Of a stretch of DNA of 64,000 nucleotides, positions 55,837-64,000 are shown piece after piece. The stretch lies in contig NZ_PRDS01000001.1 of NCBI RefSeq assembly GCF_002927635.1, positions 62,001 through 126,000 on the forward strand, written 5' to 3'. Position numbers and translations under genes: made by a program. Under the pieces are notes generated by a model. It was not told the origin of the DNA, made no database searches, and worked only from the letters and a program-made list of their open reading frames with translations. How positions within the stretch are numbered: position 1 is the first letter of the stretch; every line of letters starts with the position of its first letter. Origin of the DNA: Albidovulum inexpectatum (lineage in GTDB: Bacteria > Pseudomonadota > Alphaproteobacteria > Rhodobacterales > Rhodobacteraceae).

Positions 55837-57102
55837 ATGATCGCGGACATACCGGGGCTCATGCAGGCGGTGCGGGACCGCTTTGCCCATGTCGAAACCT
55901 GCCCGTTCGAGGGCCCGCGAATCTTTTTCGAGAATGCCGGCGGCGCCCTGCACCTGAAATCGGTGATCGAGACGTCAGCCGCCTATGCGGGCTATCCCGA
56001 CAACCAGGGGCGCGACAACCCCGCCAGCCGCGCGCTGATGGCCGCCATCGAACGCGGTCGCGCCGACATGCGGCTGTTCCTGAACGCCCCCGATGGCGAG
56101 GTCTTCGTCGGCGAAAGCGGCACCGAGGTGCTGTTTCGCCTGATTCGCACCGCGGCCCTGGCCGCGGCGGAAGGCGGGCGCATGATCTCGACCACGCTCG
56201 AACATCCCGCCTCGCGCAGCGCCATGGCCCGCTGGGCCCAAGCTACCGGACGGCCGCATGTCCTGGTGCCGCACGACGATGCGACGGGCACCGTTTCGGC
56301 CGATGCCTGGGAGGACCACCTGGGCCCCGATATCCGGGTCGCGACGATCATCCACACCTCTCCGGTGACGGGGATGGCGGTCGATGTCGGCGCGATTGCC
56401 GCGCGAATTCGCGCGCATGCCCCGGATGCCTTCATAATCGTGGACGGGATCCAGCATGCCAGCCATGGAAATATCGACGTGGCCGCGCTGGCGATCGATG
56501 GCTACGCCGTCTCTCCCTACAAGGTCTTCTCGCGGCATGGCTATGGCGTGGGTTGGGCTTCCGAACGGCTTACCGCCTGCGAAAAGGAACAGATTCGCGG
56601 CGGCCCAGGGCGCAACTGGGAACTTGGCACGCGCGATGCGGGGTCCTATGCGACCTTCTCGGACGTCGTGTCCTATTTCGACTGGCTGGGCAGCCAGTTC
56701 ACGGACAGCACCGATCGGCGCACGCGAATCCTGGCCGCGGCCGAAGCGATTCACGACCATGAAGGACGCCTGATGCGCGCCATGCTGCACGGCACCGGCA
56801 ACCTGCGCGGCCTGGCCGAGATGCCGGGCATCACCCTGATCGGCGGCGATCGGGTCGAGGGGCGCGAGGGCGTCGTCTCGCTGACGCTCGACGGCATGCC
56901 GGCTGCCGATCTTGTCAGGTTCCTGAACGATCGCGGCATCCGCACCCATACCCGCAAGGCCGACCATTATTCCGGCAACGTGCTTGCACCGCTGGGGATG
57001 GATGCCTGCGTGCGCGTCTCGATCTGCCACTACAATACCGAAGGTGAGGTCGCACGATTCCTTGCCGCGATGGAGGAGGCGCGGGCGGCGACAGGCGCCT
57101 GA
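55837..57102 (+). CDS. Aminotransferase class V / cysteine desulfurase-fold protein
   Basis: A 421-residue PLP-dependent protein of fold type I. The N-terminal RIFFENAGGALHLKSVIET places it in the class V family; the PLP lysine is in VSPYKVFSRHGYGVGW (K around residue 230), and ISTTLEHPASRSAMARWA and GIQHASHGNIDVAAL hold the usual PLP-contacting residues. The cysteine loop of Suf/Isc desulfurases is not evident, so a cysteine desulfurase activity is doubtful; an isopenicillin-N epimerase-like or other role is possible. It follows recR by 35 bases and has its own weak ribosome site (AGACAGGA). Confidence 0.82.
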   Translation: MIADIPGLMQAVRDRFAHVETCPFEGPRIFFENAGGALHLKSVIETSAAYAGYPDNQGRDNPASRALMAAIERGRADMRLFLNAPDGEVFVGESGTEVLFRLIRTAALAAAEGGRMISTTLEHPASRSAMARWAQATGRPHVLVPHDDATGTVSADAWEDHLGPDIRVATIIHTSPVTGMAVDVGAIAARIRAHAPDAFIIVDGIQHASHGNIDVAALAIDGYAVSPYKVFSRHGYGVGWASERLTACEKEQIRGGPGRNWELGTRDAGSYATFSDVVSYFDWLGSQFTDSTDRRTRILAAAEAIHDHEGRLMRAMLHGTGNLRGLAEMPGITLIGGDRVEGREGVVSLTLDGMPAADLVRFLNDRGIRTHTRKADHYSGNVLAPLGMDACVRVSICHYNTEGEVARFLAAMEEARAATGA

Positions 57103-57252
57103 CCGCTGGGGGTGCGAATCGATGCCGGTCGCATATGCGGGCGGCATCGACCGGGCAGAACACCCATGCCGGCATGCACCGAACGAATGGCAATGACACG
57201 CGTTAGCGCAATTCAGGGCCTTTCCCGGACGCCAGGGTCTTGTCGGGGGTGT

Positions 57253-57329
57253 TGGTGGCTAGGGGCGGACTTGAACCGCCGACCCCATGATTATGAGTCA
57301 TGTGCTCTAACCAGCTGAGCTACCTAGCC
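57253..57329 (-). tRNA. tRNA-Met (anticodon CAT, elongator type)
   Basis: On the minus strand a 77-base cloverleaf: acceptor GGCTAGG with CCTAGCC, D arm AGCTCAGCTGGTTAGAGC, anticodon stem CATGA/TCATG with loop CTCATAA, T arm GGCGGTTCAAGTCCGCC and encoded CCA. It lacks the initiator features, so it is elongator Met, though a lysidine-modified tRNA-Ile(CAT) cannot be ruled out by sequence. Confidence 0.93.
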
Positions 57330-57341
57330 GCAACGGCGGCG

Positions 57342-57370
57342 TAGGTATGCCAGACCCCGCCCGCCGTCAA
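57342..57370 (-). promoter_or_regulatory. Sigma-70 type promoter of tRNA-Met
   Basis: On the minus strand TTGACG (57370-57365) and TACCTA (57347-57342) are 17 bases apart, giving a start near 57335, just before the tRNA 5' end at 57329. Confidence 0.75.
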
Positions 57371-57386
57371 GAGAGAAATCGCACCC

Positions 57387-58397
57387 TCAGACACCGTAAT
57401 GGGCGCGGTACCATTCGACGAAGGCACGCATGCCGGTGCGAATGTCGGTCTGGGGCCGATAGCCGGTCAGACGTCGCAGCAGCGAATTGTCCGCCCAGGT
57501 GGCGACCACGTCACCCTTCTGCATCCCCATCAGGTTGCGCACGGCCTTGCGGCCCGTGGCCTGCTCGATCGCGGCGATGAAATCGTTCAGCGCGACCTTG
57601 TCGCCATTGCCGATATTGACCACCCGCCATGGCGCGACGGGCGAAAGGGAATCGCCTTCCTCGATCGCATCGGGCGATTCGGGACGCACGGGAACCGCGT
57701 CGATCAAAAGCCGGATGCCGCGCACGAGATCCTCGACATAGGTGAAGTCGCGATACATCTGGCCATGGCCATAGACGTCGATCGGCTCGCCCGCCAGGAT
57801 CGCGCGGGTGAATTTGAACGGCGCCATGTCGGGTCGTCCCCACGGACCGTAGACCGTGAAGAACCTGAAACAGGTCGTGGGCAGGCCATAGAGATGCGCC
57901 CAGGAATGCGACAGCGACTCGGTGGCTTTCTTGGTCGCGGCATAGATCGACATCTGCGAGTCGGCCTTTTCGGTCTCGCGATAGGGCATTTTCGTGTTCG
58001 CGCCATAGACCGACGAGGTCGAGGCCAGAAGCAGATGCCCCACACCGATCTCGCGCGCGGCCTCCATCACGTTGAAGGTGCCCTCGATATTGGCCGACAG
58101 ATAGCTGCGCGGCGCCTCCAGCGAATAGCGGACGCCTGCCTGGGCCGCGAGGTGAACGACAGCGTCGGGGCGAAACTCGGCGATATCCGCGCGCAGGTGC
58201 TCGGCATCCTCCAGCATGAATTCGGCAAAGGAAAAGCCGTCCCGGGGCGTCAGCCGATCCAGGCGCGCGCGTTTCAGCGCCACGTCGTAATAGGCCGTCA
58301 TGCCGTCCATGCCGCGCACGATGTGGCCTTCGTCCAGCAGCAGCCGGGCAAGATGATAGCCGATGAACCCCGCCGCGCCGGTGATGTAGACACGCAT
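57387..58397 (-). CDS. NAD-dependent epimerase, UDP-glucuronate 4-epimerase type
   Basis: A 336-residue extended SDR. It begins MRVYITGAAGFIGYHLARLL (NAD loop G-x2-G-x2-G), has the S/T-Y-K triad in STSSVYGANTKMPYRETEKA and SIYAATKKATESLSHS, and RFFTVYGPWGRPDMAPFKFT, a signature of UDP-glucuronate 4-epimerases (LpsL/CapI type). It makes UDP-galacturonate for surface polysaccharide. ATG at 58397 follows GGAGGGATC; a longer frame is open upstream but overlaps the divergent selD gene's region. Confidence 0.9.
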   Translation of the reverse strand: MRVYITGAAGFIGYHLARLLLDEGHIVRGMDGMTAYYDVALKRARLDRLTPRDGFSFAEFMLEDAEHLRADIAEFRPDAVVHLAAQAGVRYSLEAPRSYLSANIEGTFNVMEAAREIGVGHLLLASTSSVYGANTKMPYRETEKADSQMSIYAATKKATESLSHSWAHLYGLPTTCFRFFTVYGPWGRPDMAPFKFTRAILAGEPIDVYGHGQMYRDFTYVEDLVRGIRLLIDAVPVRPESPDAIEEGDSLSPVAPWRVVNIGNGDKVALNDFIAAIEQATGRKAVRNLMGMQKGDVVATWADNSLLRRLTGYRPQTDIRTGMRAFVEWYRAHYGV

Positions 58398-58509
58398 ATC
58401 GATCCCTCCTTCGCTGGCCCGAGCCATAGCGCCTTCGATGCGGGGGCGAAAGACCGGGCATGGCGCATGGCGTCGATTGGCGCTAGGGGATTGGGCAAAG
58501 GAGGTGTCG

Positions 58510-60690
58510 ATGCAGGTGCAGATTCCGCTGACGCGCGACCTTGTGCTGATCGGGGGCGGGCATACCCATGCGCTTGTCCTGCGCATGTGGGGCATGAAAC
58601 CCCTGCCCGGCGTCCGGCTGACGCTGATCAACCCGACGCCGACCGCGGCCTATTCGGGCATGTTGCCGGGCCTCGTTGCCGGGCATTATCCCCGTTCGGC
58701 GTTGCAGATCGATCTGGTCAAGCTGGCGCGTCATGCCGGGGCCAGGCTGATCCTTGGCCGCGCCGAGGGCATCGACCGGGAGTCGAGACGTATTCGCATT
58801 TCCGGCCGCGCGCCCGTCGCCTATGACATTGCCTCGATCGACATCGGCATCACCTCGGACATGCCCGGCCTGCCGGGTTTCGCCGAACATGCCGTGCCTG
58901 CCAAGCCGCTGGACGCCTTTGCCGATCGGTGGGAGGCGTTCGTCGAGGCGGTCGAAGCCCGCCGCGCGCCCCCCGACGTGGCGGTGATCGGGGCAGGTGT
59001 CGCCGGGGTCGAGCTTGCCCTGGCCGCGCGTCACCGGCTGGGAGATCACGCGCGCGTTGCCTTGATCGAGCGCGCCCGGGCGCTGTCCACATTGGGATCT
59101 GGAGCGCGCCGTGCGCTTTTGCGCCATCTGCGACAGGCCAATGTCACCTTGCACGAGGCCGCCCGCGCGACCGAAGTCACCGAGGACGGCGTCACCCTGG
59201 CCGACGGTCGGCTTGTGCCGGCGCGGTTCGTCATCGGCACCGCGGCCGCGCGGGCCCAGGATTGGCTGGAAACCACCGGCCTTGCCCTGACCAACGGTTT
59301 CGTGCGCATCGGCCCGACCCTGCAAAGCGAAACCGACCCCGCGATCTTTGCCGCAGGCGACATCGCCCACATGGTCCATGCACCGCGCCCGAAGGCCGGC
59401 GTCTATGCCGTCAGGCAGGCGCCGATCCTGCTGCACAACCTGACCGTGGCCCTGACCGAGAAGGGCCGGATGCGCCGCTATCGACCCCAACGCGACTATC
59501 TGAAGCTGATCTCGACCGGCCATCGCGGGGCGGTGGCCGACAAGTGGGGCCTGCCCCTGGACGGCGCATGGCTGTGGCGCTGGAAGGACCGGATCGACCG
59601 CGCGTTCATGCGCAAGTTCCAGGACCTGCCGCGCATGGACCCACCCGCCCTGCCCGATCCGGTCGCTTCCGGGGTGGCCGAGGAACTGGGGCGCGGCAAG
59701 CCGCTTTGCGGCGGATGCGGGGCCAAGGTGGGCCAGGCCGATCTGCGCGCGGCATTGGCCGACCTGCCCGCCCCCGCGCGCGAGGACGTCCTTTCCCGGC
59801 CCGGCGACGACGCCGCGGTCCTCGCCCACGGGGACGGGCGGCAGGTGATCACGACCGACCATGTGCGCGCATTCGTCGAAGACCCCTGGCTGCTTGCCCG
59901 CATCACGGCCATTCATGCCATGGGCGATGTCTGGTCGATGGGGGCCCGCCCGCAGGCCGCGCTGGCGCAGATCATCCTGCCGCGGATGAGCCCGCGCCTG
60001 CAGGCCGAGACCCTGCGCGAGATCATGGCCGCCGCCGCCGAAACCTTCGGCGCCGAGGGTGCCGACGTCGTGGGCGGGCATACGAGCCTGGGCGCAGAAC
60101 TGACCATCGGATTTGCCGTGACGGGCCTGACCGAAGGCGAACCGATCCGGCAGGCGGGTGCCCGCCCCGGCGACTGGCTGATCCTGACCAAGCCGATCGG
60201 CACCGGGGTGATCCTGGCCGCCGAAATGGCCCGCGAAGCCCCCGGGGAAGTGGTTGCAGCCGCGCTGGCCTCGATGGCCCGTCCGCAGGGACAGGCCGCG
60301 CGCATCCTCGCCCCCGTGGCCCATGCCATGACCGACGTGACGGGCTTTGGGCTTGCGGGGCATCTGCTGACCATCTTGCAGGAATCGGGCACGGCCGCGC
60401 GCATCTCGCTGGCCCATGTGCCAATCCTGCCGGGCGCCGAGGACCTGGCGCGCGCCGGACACGGATCGACCCTGCTGCCGGCGAACAGGACGGTCGCGGC
60501 GCACATGTTCCTGACCGAAGGCCCCCGCGCCGATCTGTTGTTCGATCCGCAGACCGCCGGCGGCCTGCTGGCCGCGATCCCGGCGGATCAGGCCGAAACG
60601 GTCCTTGCCGCGCTGCGCGCGAATGGCACGGATGCGGCCGTCATCGGGGCGGTGACCGAAGGCGACCCCTTCATCACGGTCGAGGATTGA
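58510..60690 (+). CDS. selD: Selenide, water dikinase fused to an N-terminal FAD/NAD oxidoreductase
   Basis: A 726-residue fusion. Residues 1-390 are a pyridine nucleotide-disulfide oxidoreductase domain of NDH-2-like type with LVLIGGGHTHALVL at the FAD site, VIGAGVAGVELALAAR for NAD and PAIFAAGDIAHM for the second FAD motif. From about 395 comes SelD, with C400-x2-C403-x2-K406 in LCGGCGAKVG (the catalytic Cys and Lys of E. coli SelD), PGDDAAVLAHGDG and VVGGHTSLG, ending with SelD C-terminal GLAGHLL. It makes selenophosphate from selenide and ATP. The strong GGAGG ribosome site fixes ATG at 58510. mnmH converges next to it. Confidence 0.95.
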   Translation: MQVQIPLTRDLVLIGGGHTHALVLRMWGMKPLPGVRLTLINPTPTAAYSGMLPGLVAGHYPRSALQIDLVKLARHAGARLILGRAEGIDRESRRIRISGRAPVAYDIASIDIGITSDMPGLPGFAEHAVPAKPLDAFADRWEAFVEAVEARRAPPDVAVIGAGVAGVELALAARHRLGDHARVALIERARALSTLGSGARRALLRHLRQANVTLHEAARATEVTEDGVTLADGRLVPARFVIGTAAARAQDWLETTGLALTNGFVRIGPTLQSETDPAIFAAGDIAHMVHAPRPKAGVYAVRQAPILLHNLTVALTEKGRMRRYRPQRDYLKLISTGHRGAVADKWGLPLDGAWLWRWKDRIDRAFMRKFQDLPRMDPPALPDPVASGVAEELGRGKPLCGGCGAKVGQADLRAALADLPAPAREDVLSRPGDDAAVLAHGDGRQVITTDHVRAFVEDPWLLARITAIHAMGDVWSMGARPQAALAQIILPRMSPRLQAETLREIMAAAAETFGAEGADVVGGHTSLGAELTIGFAVTGLTEGEPIRQAGARPGDWLILTKPIGTGVILAAEMAREAPGEVVAAALASMARPQGQAARILAPVAHAMTDVTGFGLAGHLLTILQESGTAARISLAHVPILPGAEDLARAGHGSTLLPANRTVAAHMFLTEGPRADLLFDPQTAGGLLAAIPADQAETVLAALRANGTDAAVIGAVTEGDPFITVED

Positions 60691-60706
60691 CCCGTCACCG
60701 GCGGGA

Positions 60707-61771
60707 TCAGACACGCGCCAGCATGTCAAACGCCGCACGCGCCACGCGCGCGGCTATCTCGGGCAGGGCATCCGCGCCAAGATCGGCGACCTCGATCACC
60801 CGGTCGCGCGTGGATTCGAACCGCGCGCGGTGCTTTTCGTAGCGCGGATCATAGTGGAACTGCATCAACTCGGCCGCCAGCGTGACGTGATCGCGGGCCT
60901 CGGCCAGCGCCAGCCAGCGCGCGATACGCTCGGCCGGATGCAGGGGACGCAGCAGCGCGATCACCTCGGCAAGGCGCGCCGCGTCTTCGGTCAGGTCGGC
61001 ATAGCCGCGCGCCAGGTACCGCGCCCGCGCCTGAAGCGGCGCGGCTAGACGCAGCCGGGGTGCGTTGCACATCGCCTGCCAAAGCCTCTTGGGCAATTGC
61101 ACCGCGCCGATGCGCGAGCTCTCGGCCTCGACGACGACCGGGCGGGCGGGGTCCAGCGTGGCCAGCGCCATCGCCAACCGCCCCTCGAACGCCTTCTGCG
61201 ACGGCTGACCGCCCATGCGCGCGCCAAACAGCGAGCCGCGGTGATTGGCCAGACCTTCCAGGTCGATCACCTGCAGCCCGTGCTCCGGCAGCAGGTTCAG
61301 GATCTCGGTCTTGGCCGTCCCGGTATTGCCGTCCAGAACCATGACCGGCGCGCGCACCGGCGCATTCTGCAGCTCGTCCACAACCAGCCTGCGCCAGGAC
61401 TTGTAGCCTCCGTCGATCAGTTCGACCCGCCAGCCCACCTGTGACAGGATCGTGGCGAACGACCCCGAACGCTGCCCCCCGCGCCAGCAATAGACCAGCG
61501 GCCGCCAGCCACCGGGCTTGTCGGCCAGCGGACCTTCCAGATGACGCGCGGCATTGCGGGCGACCAGGGCCGCCCCGATCTTGCGCGCCAGAAAGGGCGA
61601 TTGCTGCTTGTAGATCGTGCCCACACGCGCGCGCTCGGCATCGTCAAGCACCGGCAGGTTGATCGCGCCGGGCAGGTGATCCTCGGCATATTCCGAGGGC
61701 GAACGCACGTCGATCACCGCGTCGAAGTCGAACGCGGCAACCTGCGACAGGGATGTCAGAACCAGAGCCAT
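60707..61771 (-). CDS. mnmH: tRNA 2-selenouridine synthase MnmH (SelU/YbbB)
   Basis: A 354-residue enzyme that replaces sulfur of 2-thiouridine at tRNA position 34 with selenium from selenophosphate. N-terminal rhodanese domain with the catalytic C95 in VYCWRGGQRSG, and a C-terminal P-loop domain with VLDGNTGTAKTEIL (G148-T155), which binds the geranyl or ATP moiety. ATG at 61771 gives the conserved start MALVLTSLSQ. It converges with selD; the two genes end 16 bases apart. No selA or selB is in the window. Confidence 0.94.
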   Translation of the reverse strand: MALVLTSLSQVAAFDFDAVIDVRSPSEYAEDHLPGAINLPVLDDAERARVGTIYKQQSPFLARKIGAALVARNAARHLEGPLADKPGGWRPLVYCWRGGQRSGSFATILSQVGWRVELIDGGYKSWRRLVVDELQNAPVRAPVMVLDGNTGTAKTEILNLLPEHGLQVIDLEGLANHRGSLFGARMGGQPSQKAFEGRLAMALATLDPARPVVVEAESSRIGAVQLPKRLWQAMCNAPRLRLAAPLQARARYLARGYADLTEDAARLAEVIALLRPLHPAERIARWLALAEARDHVTLAAELMQFHYDPRYEKHRARFESTRDRVIEVADLGADALPEIAARVARAAFDMLARV

Positions 61772-61880
61772 GGCCACCTCATAGCGCCACGGATGGCCGC
61801 CGGAAAGACGGTGCGACACCGTTGCGCCAGATCAAGGCGCACGCAGCCCCGGCACGAATATGGTATCAACAGGAGACGCC

Positions 61881-62588
61881 ATGACCGCGACCGTATTCAG
61901 AACCAGAGGGCTGACGCGCATCTATGACACCGGCAAGGTGCAGGTGCGCGCGCTGGATGGCGTCGATCTGGACCTGTTCGAATCGGAATTCACGGTGCTT
62001 CTGGGGCCTTCGGGATCGGGCAAGTCCACACTCCTGAACATCCTTGGCGGGCTGGACCGGCCAAGCTCGGGCACGGTGATGTTTCGGGATATCGACCTGA
62101 CAAGGCTGGATGACACTCAGTTGACTGCCTATCGGCGCGACCATGTCGGGTTCGTGTTCCAGTTCTACAATCTGGTCGCCTCGCTGACGGCGCGCGAGAA
62201 CGTCCAGCTTGTCACCGATGTGGCACGCGACCCGATGCCACCAGAAGACGCCCTGCGCCTGGTCGGGCTGGAAGCGCGGCTTGACCATTTCCCTGCCGAA
62301 CTGTCGGGCGGCGAGCAGCAGCGCGTTGCCATCGCCCGGGCCATCGCCAAGCGACCGGACGTCCTGCTGTGCGACGAACCGACCGGGGCGCTGGACAGCA
62401 AGACCGGCGTTCAGGTGCTCGAGGCGCTGCATATGGTCAACATGCAACTGGGAACGGCAACCATCGTCATCACGCACAACGCCGCGATCCGGCGCATGGC
62501 ACACCGTGTCGTGCGCTTTCAGGATGGCCGCGTCCTGTCGGTCGAAACGAACGATCACAGGATCGCACCGCAGGAGATCGCATGGTGA
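61881..62588 (+). CDS. ABC transporter ATP-binding protein (MacB/LolD type)
   Basis: A 235-residue ATPase with Walker [22 protein letters not shown]-loop [12 protein letters not shown], signature [15 protein letters not shown], Walker [14 protein letters not shown] and H-switch VITHN. The sequence pattern, with PTGALD and FQFYNL, is that of MacB/LolD/FtsE-like ATPases working with FtsX-type permeases. Its end overlaps the permease start (ATGGTGA). Start at 61881 follows AGGAGA. Confidence 0.92.
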   Translation: MTATVFRTRGLTRIYDTGKVQVRALDGVDLDLFESEFTVLLGPSGSGKSTLLNILGGLDRPSSGTVMFRDIDLTRLDDTQLTAYRRDHVGFVFQFYNLVASLTARENVQLVTDVARDPMPPEDALRLVGLEARLDHFPAELSGGEQQRVAIARAIAKRPDVLLCDEPTGALDSKTGVQVLEALHMVNMQLGTATIVITHNAAIRRMAHRVVRFQDGRVLSVETNDHRIAPQEIAW

Positions 62589-64000
62589 TGCGCGCGCTGG
62601 ACAGAAAGCTGTTGCGCGATTTTGCGCGGCTGTGGGCCCAGGCGCTGGCGATTGCGGTTGTACTTGGCTGTGGCGTGGCGGCGCTGGTCACCTCATTCGG
62701 GATGTACCAGGCGCTGAATGAAAGCCGGCACGCCTATTACGAACGCAACCGTTTTGCCGATATCTGGGCCAGTGCGCGGCGGGCGCCGATCCATCTCGTG
62801 CCGCTGGTCGAATCCATTCCCGGCGTGCGCAGCGTCGAGGCCCGGATCGAGGGCATGGTCACGCTGGACCTTCCCGGCCGGGTGCCGATCGCGGTGGGTC
62901 ACATCGTGTCGCTGCCGACTTTCGGCCCGCCGGTGCTGAACGTCCCCGTTATGCGGTCCGGCCGCCTGCCCGACCCCGATGCCCGCGACGAGATCGCGGT
63001 CAACGAGCCCTTCGCGCGCGCGCACGGCTTTGCCCTCGGAGACCGCATCGTGGCAAACATCAACGGCAAGCGGCGCGTTCTGGTCATCACGGGCACGGTC
63101 CTGTCGCCCGAATTCATCTATACGCTGGGTCCCGGCGCGCTGATGCCCGACCGGGAAGGCTTTGCCGTCATCTGGATGCCCGAGCGCGCGGCCCAGGGGG
63201 CCTTTGACATGAACGACGCCTTCAACAGCCTGACCGTCGCGCTGCATTCCGGGGCGCGGATCCAGGACGTGATCGCCGCGATCGATCGGCTGCTCGAGCC
63301 TTATGGCGGAACCGGGGCGCATGGCCGCGACCGGCAAGAGTCCGACAGCTTCGTCTCGGCCGAGATATCTCAGCTCTGGACCATGACGATCGTGATGCCG
63401 CCGATATTCTTCGGCGTCGCGGCCTTTCTGGTGAACATGGTCCTTGGCCGGATCGTGGCGCTGGAGCGGACCGAGATCGGCCTGCTGAAGGCGCTGGGCT
63501 ATTCGAATGCGACGATCGCGGTGCATTACCTTGCGCTTGCCGCGCTGACCGCGATCGTGGGTGTGGTCCTTGGCTGGATCGTCGGCGCACGGATGGCCGG
63601 GGGGCTGGCCCGGCTTTATGCGCGGTTTTTCGATTTTCCCTATCTGATCCTGCGCGCTTCGTGGACCGTTTACGGAATCTCGGGCCTCCTGGCGCTGGCA
63701 TCGGCCTCGGTCGGCGCGCTGCGCGCGGCGCTGTCCGCGGCACGGCTGCCACCCGCGATCGCGATGCAGCCGCCTGCCCCGCCGTCGTTCCGGCGCACGG
63801 CAATCGACCGCGCCTTCGACCACCTGCGCCTGTCCCAGCCGACGATGATGATCGTGCGCTCGATCCTGCGCTGGCCGCTGCGGGCCGCGGTCAGCGTGCT
63901 TGGCCTGTCGATGGCGGTCGCCGTGCTGGCAGCCGCAAGCTTCTTCGACGGGGCGCTTGACCGGATGATCTGGCTGACCTTCGACCAGGCCAATCGCCAG
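62582..64000 (+). CDS. ABC transporter permease, FtsX/MacB-like (cut by window edge)
   Basis: The first 473 residues of a large FtsX-type permease. After helix 1 ([20 protein letters not shown]) there is a MacB-like periplasmic domain (about residues 45-260), then helices beginning [40 protein letters not shown], the FtsX coupling loop. A second similar repeat seems to begin near the right edge ([21 protein letters not shown]), so the complete protein probably has eight or ten helices like the DevC or LolCE-like permease family. ATG at 62582 follows AGGAG; it overlaps the ATPase gene by 7 bases. Confidence 0.9.
   Translation, partial: MVMRALDRKLLRDFARLWAQALAIAVVLGCGVAALVTSFGMYQALNESRHAYYERNRFADIWASARRAPIHLVPLVESIPGVRSVEARIEGMVTLDLPGRVPIAVGHIVSLPTFGPPVLNVPVMRSGRLPDPDARDEIAVNEPFARAHGFALGDRIVANINGKRRVLVITGTVLSPEFIYTLGPGALMPDREGFAVIWMPERAAQGAFDMNDAFNSLTVALHSGARIQDVIAAIDRLLEPYGGTGAHGRDRQESDSFVSAEISQLWTMTIVMPPIFFGVAAFLVNMVLGRIVALERTEIGLLKALGYSNATIAVHYLALAALTAIVGVVLGWIVGARMAGGLARLYARFFDFPYLILRASWTVYGISGLLALASASVGALRAALSAARLPPAIAMQPPAPPSFRRTAIDRAFDHLRLSQPTMMIVRSILRWPLRAAVSVLGLSMAVAVLAAASFFDGALDRMIWLTFDQANRQ

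Noticed and set aside
57202-57214. GTTAGCGCAATTC resembling the LacI-type operator
   Set aside because: Poor symmetry and placed downstream of both flanking genes, so not in a promoter position.
62693-63823. Minus-strand open frame opposite the FtsX-like permease
   Set aside because: Antisense shadow; the plus-strand frame has transmembrane helices and overlaps the ATPase gene in the usual way.

Overview
The window is a 64 kb, GC-rich, densely coding stretch of an alphaproteobacterial chromosome. The gene set points to Rhodobacterales (Rhodobacteraceae/Paracoccaceae): sdh, ethylmalonyl-CoA pathway genes, mdh and sucCDAB-lpd lie together; there is a complete ccoNOQP plus ccoGHIS set, an FnrL next to hemN, and a membrane-anchored cytochrome c552 of the Paracoccus CycM type. 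Species cannot be decided from the sequence alone. I see no prophage, intact insertion sequence or CRISPR array.

Region 1 (1-17 kb) is central carbon metabolism. Leftward run tauE-like exporter, malyl-CoA thioesterase (mcl2), an NnrU-type membrane protein, mesaconyl-CoA hydratase (mch), sdhC, sdhD, sdhA (cut by the window edge). Rightward run mdh, sucC, sucD, a small sulfotransferase, sucA, sucB (two lipoyl domains), a MAPEG-family protein, lpd. Just beyond is a GntR/FCD regulator. The sdhC and sucC upstream regions each carry two copies of the same 10-bp palindrome (TGTGATCACG or TGTGATCACA) exactly 21 bp apart, and a single copy overlaps the start region of the GntR gene. This is the most interesting regulatory signal in the window. 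A second, LacI-type palindrome (TGTTAGCGCAAACA) sits beside the sdhC pair, with a weaker relative upstream of mdh.

Region 2 (17-26.8 kb) is housekeeping: a metallopeptidase, a FYDLN-acid protein, tRNA-Ala, an 0.8 kb gene-poor stretch, chorismate mutase, a LysE-type exporter, hemF, a lipoprotein, an SDR-fold protein without the usual catalytic residues, an RsmC-like methyltransferase, clpS, a HAD phosphatase and a penicillin-binding D,D-carboxypeptidase with a long acidic/proline-rich linker and SPOR-like end.

Region 3 (26.8-37.2 kb) is microaerobic respiration: ccoGHIS and ccoNOQP on the minus strand, separated by an oppositely oriented arylsulfotransferase-like gene. Perfect FNR boxes lie before ccoG and between ccoN and a tandem universal stress protein. 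FnrL itself is at 52.2 kb, divergent from hemN, with another FNR box between them.

Region 4 (37.2-64 kb) holds rsgA, the small SRP RNA, a Tat-exported 2',3'-cyclic phosphodiesterase/3'-nucleotidase, nudC, a SRPBCC protein, pheA, cycM, a YejABEF-type peptide ABC transporter, a glycosyltransferase, hemN/fnrL, dnaX-ybaB-recR, a class V aminotransferase-fold protein, tRNA-Met, a UDP-glucuronate 4-epimerase, a selenium module (oxidoreductase-SelD fusion and MnmH) and the start of a lipoprotein-release/MacB-type ABC transporter cut by the right edge.

All identifications come from reading the translated sequence and recalled family motifs; no database search was run.
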